DNA of 5,768 bases. Origin: Woeseiaceae bacterium (GTDB lineage: Bacteria > Pseudomonadota > Gammaproteobacteria > Steroidobacterales > Woeseiaceae). The stretch spans positions 1-5,768 of the forward strand of contig WTCH01000135.1 in the NCBI GenBank assembly GCA_013138675.1. The letters are read 5' to 3'. Position numbers and translations under genes: made by a program. The notes under the pieces were generated by a model, which did not search any database, had not been told where the DNA came from, and worked only from the letters and a program-made list of their open reading frames with translations. Numbering within the stretch: the stretch's first letter is position 1; each line of letters begins with the position of its first letter. Below, in pieces: positions 1 to 4,802 of this stretch.

Positions 1-54
1 GCCTGAAGCGAGCAAGCCGAAAAATAGAATGATAGGAAAAAGGTACCGTTGCAT
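1..54 (-). CDS. N-terminal signal peptide of an exported protein (partial, runs off left edge)
   Basis: Eighteen codons read from an ATG at 54-52 to the window edge: MQRYLFPIILFFGLLASG. This is a classic export signal, with one Arg in the n-region and a hydrophobic stretch. It ends in L-L-A-S-G, which would be a lipobox if the next codon encodes Cys; that codon is outside the window. An AAGAG at 66-62 gives a 7-nt spacing to the ATG and supports this start. The gene lies on the same strand as the sulfatase operon, 153 bp after the patatin stop, and may be its next member. The mature protein cannot be identified. Confidence 0.55.
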   Translation of the reverse strand, partial: MQRYLFPIILFFGLLASG

Positions 55-58
55 GCGA

Positions 59-211
59 TTACTCTTGTGCAATGCCGCTGTTTTGCCCGATCAGCTCATC
101 GGGATTCAATCCGGAAAGATCTAGAAATCCACCAAGACGAAACTGGCGCTGGAGCGGCGCCTGCCCGTTGAAAGTCGTACCGGTGGCACAGTTTGCTGTA
201 TACACGCTCAC
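59..211 (-). pseudogene. Possible remnant of an Omp85-type beta-barrel from a patatin–Omp85 protein
   Basis: A frame of 50 codons ends at TAA (61-59). It is open from just after a TGA at 232-230, and a GTG at 211-209 overlaps the patatin stop as GTGA. Its second half reads FRLGGFLDLSGLNPDELIGQ. From memory this resembles the F-x-LGGF-x-x-LSG-x-x-x-x-x-L-x-G stretch in the C-terminal barrel of PlpD-like proteins, which fuse a patatin domain to an Omp85-type barrel. A real barrel would continue for many more strands, whereas this frame stops after about 30 matching residues. I therefore read it as debris from a deleted gene. Alternatives are a genuine 50-residue peptide translationally coupled to the patatin gene, or a chance match. 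No signal peptide is present. Confidence 0.35.
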
Positions 212-1428
212 TGAACGACCGTTATTGTCTCATAGCCCGGCGGAGTGCTTTGCCACGGATTGCCTGACATGCCAAGCTGATGTCCGATCTGGAACAACCT
301 GTTCATCTCCGCCTGATCAAATAACTCCGTTGATTGAGGCTCATAGTCTTCCGGTATACCTGCATAGTTGAAGCCGACGCCATCACGGCTGGTGAACGCG
401 AATATACGATACAGATCACCAACGACCGCCGTCTTGATCATCGTGTCTATGGCTCGACTCGAGATCGCTGTCAAATTTCGATCGACTTGTACGGGATCAG
501 GCTGAACCTGGCCGTTGCGGATAATGTAAAGTCCGCCGCCAGACGGCTGAAATTGGTTGCCATAGATCTCGCGTCGACCGGCCGCGATGTCGAGGGTGCC
601 GCTGTAATAGAAGACTTGTGTCAGAGTGCCGCCGTCAGCATGCATTTCGTCAAACGGTTCGCCGTCGATCTCCACTTCGATGAGAACGGGCGGAAAGGCA
701 ACCGGGATCGAGGCCGAAGCCAGCATGACCTTGCGAAACAAATCCAGTGCCTCCGATGATTGCCGCTTGGCGATGAGCCCCATGTTCCACACGACCAGAT
801 GTTGGGCGTCCATGTGTGTGGTACCGATGTAGAGCCGATGACCGCGATCGTGTCTCTCTGCCACGGCGCGCAACGTGTCTTCGCTGATGTACTGTTCGAC
901 CAGTAACTTGAGTGGGTCCGTCTTGGCCAGTGATTCACTCTTGAACAGAATCGCGAAAATGTTTCGCCTGCGCAGAATATTTTCTGACGTTATGGTCGTA
1001 TAGACTTCCTTTAACTCCTCGTCGAAGTCGGAGCCCAAATAAGCGAATGGTGCGATCAGCGCGCCGGTGCTGATCCCGGTCACAAGCTTGAAATCAGGCC
1101 GCGTTCCCTTCTTGCTCCAGCCATAGAGAAAGCCTGCACCAAAGGCACCGTTGGAGCCGCCGCCTGACAGTGCGAGCCCCTGATATATTGGTATGCCGTT
1201 CTCATCTGTTGGAAATTCGCCAAGCCGCTCGTCGCGAACCGATTGGACAAAATCGGCTTGGAAATCTTCCGAAACGCGGCCACTCCATGCCCTGACATCG
1301 GTAAAGCCGGGGATCTCAGCGTCATCAATGCGGTCGATGGGTACCGCGTTGCGCGGCAGCGTCCCGCAGCCTGATGCCACAATGACGACGGCCACCACCA
1401 TGGCGCCGTATCGTGCACTCCTACTCAC
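208..1428 (-). CDS. Patatin-like phospholipase, predicted lipoprotein
   Basis: The 406-residue protein is a Ser/Asp-dyad acyl hydrolase of the patatin family, expected to cleave ester bonds in phospholipids or other lipids. Visible motifs are the glycine-rich oxyanion-hole segment GGGSNGAFG (89-97), the nucleophile elbow GISTG (118-122, Ser120), and the DGG motif (265-267, Asp265). An ASASIPVAFPPV segment (about 237-248) is also typical of the family. The N-terminus carries a lipoprotein signal with VASGC and the lipidated Cys at 21; Gly rather than Asp at +2 suggests outer-membrane sorting. The start is GTG: it provides Arg3 and Arg6 for the signal n-region and has AAAGAAG 7 nt upstream. The ATG at codon 10 would leave no positive charge. 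The gene overlaps the stop of the upstream outer-membrane protein gene by 8 bp, implying translational coupling. The C-terminus (W...TPPGYE) looks complete, with no Omp85 barrel attached. The substrate is unknown. Confidence 0.9.
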   Translation of the reverse strand: MSRSARYGAMVVAVVIVASGCGTLPRNAVPIDRIDDAEIPGFTDVRAWSGRVSEDFQADFVQSVRDERLGEFPTDENGIPIYQGLALSGGGSNGAFGAGFLYGWSKKGTRPDFKLVTGISTGALIAPFAYLGSDFDEELKEVYTTITSENILRRRNIFAILFKSESLAKTDPLKLLVEQYISEDTLRAVAERHDRGHRLYIGTTHMDAQHLVVWNMGLIAKRQSSEALDLFRKVMLASASIPVAFPPVLIEVEIDGEPFDEMHADGGTLTQVFYYSGTLDIAAGRREIYGNQFQPSGGGLYIIRNGQVQPDPVQVDRNLTAISSRAIDTMIKTAVVGDLYRIFAFTSRDGVGFNYAGIPEDYEPQSTELFDQAEMNRLFQIGHQLGMSGNPWQSTPPGYETITVVQ

Positions 1429-2452
1429 CGCCCAGCTTCTTTAAGTTTTCGATCGCCCGATCCCATGCATAAATAAACTGAAGTCGTATCATGCTGGTGT
1501 CGATGTCACTGTCACCAAAGACGTTCGAGCTGAAGCTGGTTCGTATGGTTACGTTGGGCGTTACCTCGAAATTCAAGGTGAATCCGATTTCTCCGATCTC
1601 AATGTCGCTTCCGAAATCAGTGCCATCGATTGCTGATTGGAAGCCATTTCGGTAGAGCAGATCGAGGGACGCGAAGAAGTGTCGGGTAATGTCATGCGTC
1701 CAGTGCGCCTCGATTTGCCACATCGGATCGTTCTTCAATGTCTGTCCCAAAAAGTCATCGTTATCGGCAAAGAGCCAGACCGACGGCACTACTTCCAGGC
1801 TCGACCGGTAGCCGGGGCTAAAAACACGGAAGTGATACTTGAAAGGGAATGCGACTCGCCCATAAAACCGATTCAGACCCATGTTCACGACTTGGTCGTC
1901 GTCGTATTGCCCGAGCGGCACTCCCAGCATAAAGGCGGCATCAAGAGTCCAGGTTGGCTCGTAGTTCATATAACTGAAAATTGCAGGTAACTTCGGCGTA
2001 CCAAAAAGATTCATGTCGAGCTGTACTGACGGGTCAGCGTAGCCGGAGGCAGACTGGCTAAAGGAGGTACCTGGAACGACACCGGGCGGTAAGAACTCAG
2101 GTGGGGTGATGGCGGTATCGAATTTTACATCGACACTGCCGCCAACAAGATTGGCGCTAAGTATCGACGGCTTATTGAAAAGCGTCATATGGCGTGCCCA
2201 GCTCAAAATAAAAATATCGGCTTGGGCGTCCGCAGCAGGATAGATGTAGTGCGATGGATCGAATTGCACCGTATCTGAGGCTTGCAGGTTCATGTTCAGG
2301 TATTGGACTGACATCGCATTGGTGCCGGCTCTTCCTTTCCAGTAGGTGCGTGCACCATCGTCCTGAGCGTTCGCCGGCCCGGAGATTAGAGCGATGGCAA
2401 GCGTAGATGCGACAAGAGCCAGGAATCGGGCAGAACAATTTACTTTTTTCAT
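1421..2452 (-). CDS. COG4313-type outer-membrane protein (phenol meta-pathway / SphA-like family)
   Basis: This 343-residue protein has a Sec signal peptide (MKKVNC..., hydrophobic core ALVASTLAIALI, then ANA cleaved before QDD). The rest alternates aromatic and polar residues as in an outer-membrane beta-barrel. Family hallmarks include GYADPSVQLDMNLFGTP, MLGVPLGQYD, NRFYGRVAFPFKY, SVWLFADNDDF, HWTHDITRHFFASLDLLYRNG and a final strand LQFIYAWDRAIENLKKLGG. These resemble the COG4313 / 'MetA-pathway of phenol degradation' proteins, which often sit beside genes for using hydrophobic compounds and are thought to help their passage; transport is inferred, not shown. An ATG at 2467-2465 (348 residues) overlaps the sulfatase stop as ATGA but has no ribosome site. 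The ATG at 2452 has GAAGG 8 nt upstream and a normal signal n-region, so I prefer it. Confidence 0.85.
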   Translation of the reverse strand: MKKVNCSARFLALVASTLAIALISGPANAQDDGARTYWKGRAGTNAMSVQYLNMNLQASDTVQFDPSHYIYPAADAQADIFILSWARHMTLFNKPSILSANLVGGSVDVKFDTAITPPEFLPPGVVPGTSFSQSASGYADPSVQLDMNLFGTPKLPAIFSYMNYEPTWTLDAAFMLGVPLGQYDDDQVVNMGLNRFYGRVAFPFKYHFRVFSPGYRSSLEVVPSVWLFADNDDFLGQTLKNDPMWQIEAHWTHDITRHFFASLDLLYRNGFQSAIDGTDFGSDIEIGEIGFTLNFEVTPNVTIRTSFSSNVFGDSDIDTSMIRLQFIYAWDRAIENLKKLGGE

Positions 2453-2460
2453 GACTATTG

Positions 2461-2465
2461 CCTTC
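2461..2465 (-). promoter_or_regulatory. Ribosome binding site GAAGG that sets the outer-membrane protein start
   Basis: GAAGG lies 8 nt before the ATG at 2452-2450 and overlaps the sulfatase stop codon TGA (2466-2464). The in-frame ATG 15 nt further upstream is preceded by CAACCAAAA, which has no such element. The overlap with the stop also suggests termination–reinitiation coupling between the two genes. Confidence 0.65.
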
Positions 2466-4317
2466 ATTTTTGGTTGATAAGTTCGATCAACTTCTTGTGT
2501 GAAATTTTTTCCATACCACGAACGGGTGGATAGCTACTAGACTCAAAAACCGGAGTGGGAAGCTGCTTTTTCGCACCTTCGAGTAGCGACCGATTGCCGA
2601 TGATTACGCCATTCATCTCTTCGTACTCATCCCAAAGCGCCATGAGTTCTGCTCTTTTCTCCGGGAATTTCTCGGACAAGTCGAACTGTTCGCCGGGATC
2701 AGCATCGAGGTTGAATAATTGCCACTCCCCGGTCCCAAAGGGATCGAGGTGCCAGCCAATTTTCCAATCCCCCTGGCGAATCGCCCGGTTACCGAACAAC
2801 TCGAAGCCAAGATAATCGTCCGAGCTCCGGGGAGATTGCGCTTCGCCATGCAGCGTTGACACCCAGGATTTGCCCTGCATCGGCAGGATGTCGCGACCCT
2901 GGAACGTAGCAGGGTGCTCTACGCCGGCCAACTCCAGTAAGGTCGGCGCGAGATCCATGACATGCATGATCGCGGTTGTATTCACTGCACCGGCACCTTG
3001 CACCCCTGGCCCGCTCACGATCAGGGGAGAGCGTGTACCGCCTTCAGTTACGTAACCCTTGTAAAGCCGAAAGGGCGCTGCGCCCACCTGCGCCCATGCC
3101 GCTCCATACTCGGCGAACGTGCCCTTGCGACCAATGGAATTGTGACCCGACTCGGCGAAGTTGGCGCCCGCATGCATCCAGCCCATGCTGCCGACTTGAC
3201 CTGAAAACATCTTCACCAGGTCAGCTCCTTCTGCTCCGTTGTCGGAGAAAAAGATAACGACCGTATTGTCGTACTCACCGATATCCTTCAGGTAATCGAA
3301 TACGCGTCCGATCTGGTCATCCATGTATTCGACCATCGATGCGTATATCTCCATTTTCCGCCCCGATGCGATACGAACTCCCGGTGCAAGCTGAGAGCCC
3401 CGCGGCAGGAACCACATGCGCTCGGCCGTGCTGACGCCTTCTTCCACGATGCCCAGTTCCTGCATGCGAGCGATACGGCGCTCCCGAATCACATCCCAAC
3501 CTTCGTCGTATTGGTTCTTGTAGCGCCGCAGCCAGTCATCCGGCACCTGCAGCGGTCCATGCGGGGCCGTAAATGCCATGTAGGCCAGGAAGGGCTTGCC
3601 GTCATCACGGCCTTCTTCAATGAACTGAATGGTTTTGTCGGTGTAGTTCTTCGTCGAATAAAAATCTTTTGGCAGTTTTTCGACCGGCTGCCCGTCTTCT
3701 GTGTACGGGCCTTTTGGTATCTGCCATTCGATGTTCCACCCGTCATCGAAGTGATCGCCGCCACCGACAAGTAAGGAGAAATCGCGCTCGAAGCCACGGG
3801 CGTGCGGAATCTGGTCGGGTTGAAGTCCCAGGTGCCATTTCCCGGCCATGTAAGTGTGATACCCCCCATCTCGCAACAGGGCGGCGACCGAGGCAACACG
3901 CTTGTTGAGTACGCCCTCGTAACCCGGTTGTCCCACCTGGTTCGGCGCTAACATCTCGCCCATGTTACCCAGGCCGGCGAGGTGATTGTCCATTCCGCTC
4001 ATCAGCATCGATCGGGTAACGGAACAGGTAGGGGCTACGTAGAAGTCCGTGTAACGCATACCTTGTTGAGCAAGATCGTCCAATACAGGCGTGTTGATCT
4101 CGCCGCCGTAACTTCCGAGATCTGAGTACCCCAAGTCATCGGCAACTATCACAAGAAAGTTGGGTCGTTCGCTCTGTTGAGCGACTGCCGTGCCCGTGAA
4201 AAGGAGCAGAGCACTCGAGACAACACAAAGACACAGCGATATGAGAACTTTGCTCGCAGCTTTTGCGAAATTGTGTCGAGTAATAACTGAACAGGTGTCT
4301 ATGTTTTTCCGTCGCAT
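2464..4317 (-). CDS. Periplasmic arylsulfatase, Cys-type, with a CSVTR maturation motif
   Basis: The protein has 617 residues from the ATG at 4317, with a long, basic-rich signal peptide (hydrophobic VLISLCLCVVSSALLLF, cleavage after TAVA). It is a sulfatase of the alkaline phosphatase superfamily, which hydrolyses sulfate esters using a Cys-derived formylglycine. Visible active-site residues are Asp60-Asp61 (VADDLGYSD), Cys98 and Arg102, Lys160 and His162 (AGKWHLG), His253 (APHGP), Asp359-Asn360 (FFSDNGAEG) and Lys420 (YKGYVTEGGTR). From memory, Asp/Cys and Cys/Lys/His spacings match Pseudomonas aeruginosa arylsulfatase (Asp13, FGly51, Lys113, His115). The maturation motif is unusual: C-S-V-T-R has Val100 where C-x-P-x-R expects Pro. 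A GTG at 4350 would add 11 residues and overlap the STAS gene, but GGAG 9 nt before 4317 favours the ATG. No sulfatase-maturing enzyme is encoded in the window. The natural sulfate ester cannot be told from sequence. Confidence 0.92.
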   Translation of the reverse strand: MRRKNIDTCSVITRHNFAKAASKVLISLCLCVVSSALLLFTGTAVAQQSERPNFLVIVADDLGYSDLGSYGGEINTPVLDDLAQQGMRYTDFYVAPTCSVTRSMLMSGMDNHLAGLGNMGEMLAPNQVGQPGYEGVLNKRVASVAALLRDGGYHTYMAGKWHLGLQPDQIPHARGFERDFSLLVGGGDHFDDGWNIEWQIPKGPYTEDGQPVEKLPKDFYSTKNYTDKTIQFIEEGRDDGKPFLAYMAFTAPHGPLQVPDDWLRRYKNQYDEGWDVIRERRIARMQELGIVEEGVSTAERMWFLPRGSQLAPGVRIASGRKMEIYASMVEYMDDQIGRVFDYLKDIGEYDNTVVIFFSDNGAEGADLVKMFSGQVGSMGWMHAGANFAESGHNSIGRKGTFAEYGAAWAQVGAAPFRLYKGYVTEGGTRSPLIVSGPGVQGAGAVNTTAIMHVMDLAPTLLELAGVEHPATFQGRDILPMQGKSWVSTLHGEAQSPRSSDDYLGFELFGNRAIRQGDWKIGWHLDPFGTGEWQLFNLDADPGEQFDLSEKFPEKRAELMALWDEYEEMNGVIIGNRSLLEGAKKQLPTPVFESSSYPPVRGMEKISHKKLIELINQK

Positions 4318-4326
4318 GTTCTCTGT

Positions 4327-4330
4327 CTCC
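4327..4330 (-). promoter_or_regulatory. Ribosome binding site GGAG that sets the sulfatase start
   Basis: GGAG is followed by a 9-nt spacer and the ATG at 4317-4315, within the 19-bp gap after the STAS stop (TAG, 4339-4337). The alternative GTG at 4350-4348 has only TCATGAAC in front and no comparable site. Confidence 0.6.
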
Positions 4331-4336
4331 AAACTT

Positions 4337-4594
4337 CTATCCGGTTTCACCGTTCATGAGTAATTTGATGAAAGTTGATGCCCCGCGAATCTCCGCACCT
4401 CTTTTGCACAACGCCCGAATGGCCTCTGCGCCCGCATCGTCAGCGAACATCAGCTTCGACAAGTCCAGTACGTAGTGATCGCCCACCGACTCACATACAT
4501 CCTTGAGCTGAGCAATTGCATCTCCCGCAAGTCGACCAGCAACGTGCAATACAATTGCATTGCCTTCAATCTCCTTGTCGATTCGAATATCCAT
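4337..4594 (-). CDS. STAS-domain protein (anti-sigma factor antagonist-like)
   Basis: This 85-residue soluble protein consists of one STAS domain. It has a first strand with VLHVAGRL (15-22), a helix around 24-37, the strand YVLDLSKLMFADDAG (41-55), the helix AEAIRALCKRG (56-66) and a final strand and helix ending FIKLLM. STAS proteins of the SpoIIAA type bind an anti-sigma kinase or other partner and are switched by phosphorylation of a Ser/Thr in the D-S-[SA]-G loop. Here that loop reads A-D-D-A-G (51-55), so Asp53 occupies the usual phospho-site; the protein is probably not phosphorylated there. It is the first gene after the sigma-54 promoter, 19 bp before the sulfatase, and no kinase or phosphatase partner is visible. 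No ribosome site precedes the ATG, and the predicted transcript start is only about 5 nt away. Its role in the operon is unknown. Confidence 0.8.
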   Translation of the reverse strand: MDIRIDKEIEGNAIVLHVAGRLAGDAIAQLKDVCESVGDHYVLDLSKLMFADDAGAEAIRALCKRGAEIRGASTFIKLLMNGETG

Positions 4595-4608
4595 CGCTAT
4601 CTACAACA

Positions 4609-4626
4609 CAGCAAATTGCGTGCCAC
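4609..4626 (-). promoter_or_regulatory. Sigma-54 (RpoN) -24/-12 promoter for the STAS–sulfatase operon
   Basis: Read on the minus strand, 4625-4610 is TGGCACG-CAAT-TTGCT. This matches the sigma-54 consensus TGGCACG-N4-TTGC[A/T] at every conserved position, with the invariant GG (4624-4623) and GC (4612-4611) separated by exactly 10 nt. Only the base before TGG is off consensus (G instead of a pyrimidine). It faces the operon and lies in the divergent intergenic region. Taking the C at 4611 as -12, transcription should start near 4599. Sigma-54 promoters require an AAA+ activator; the divergent GAF-domain gene is the obvious candidate. Confidence 0.82.
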
Positions 4627-4728
4627 ATGTTTGTCGAAGGGCCGGGAGACCTTTAACGCACTGAAATCAGAGGGATTCGGTTGTCTGTTGATACTGCCGT
4701 GTGAAACAGGGGGCATCAGGGCGGCCTG

Positions 4729-4778
4729 AATATCGGCTAGGGGTGGACGATATTTCGGCAAACATTGATGTTATTTCG
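4729..4778. promoter_or_regulatory. Cluster of dyads and direct repeats, candidate activator (enhancer) site
   Basis: Three small symmetries lie close together. The first is an inverted repeat AATATCG (4729-4735) / CGATATT (4748-4754), with arm centres 19 nt apart. The second is a palindrome AACAT-tg-ATGTT (4761-4772). The third is a direct repeat TATTTCG at 4751-4757 and 4772-4778, offset by 21 bp, or two helical turns. They lie about 130-180 bp upstream of the predicted sigma-54 start, a usual distance for enhancer-binding proteins, and just before the regulator's start codon, where autoregulation is common. Each symmetry is short and could arise by chance, so the assignment is tentative. 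Confidence 0.3.
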
Positions 4779-4802
4779 TCTAAATCGGGCTATGGTTCCA
4801 AA

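Noticed and set aside
184..197. Plus-strand TGGCACAGTTTGCT resembling a second sigma-54 promoter
   Set aside because: The GG and GC elements are separated by only 8 nt instead of 10, and no plus-strand gene follows.
72..371. Plus-strand open frame of 99 codons
   Set aside because: It runs antisense to the patatin C-terminus and the remnant, has no recognisable domain, and its composition looks like a shadow of the opposite-strand codons.
451..466. CTCGACTCGAG-type palindrome
   Set aside because: It lies inside the patatin coding sequence, is short, and is explained by codon use; there is no context for a regulatory or recombination role.
4765..4796. Possible sigma-70 promoter (TTGATG ... 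TATGGT) for the GAF gene
   Set aside because: The spacing between the boxes is 20 nt and the -10 match is poor; the start codon itself is uncertain, so no promoter is called.
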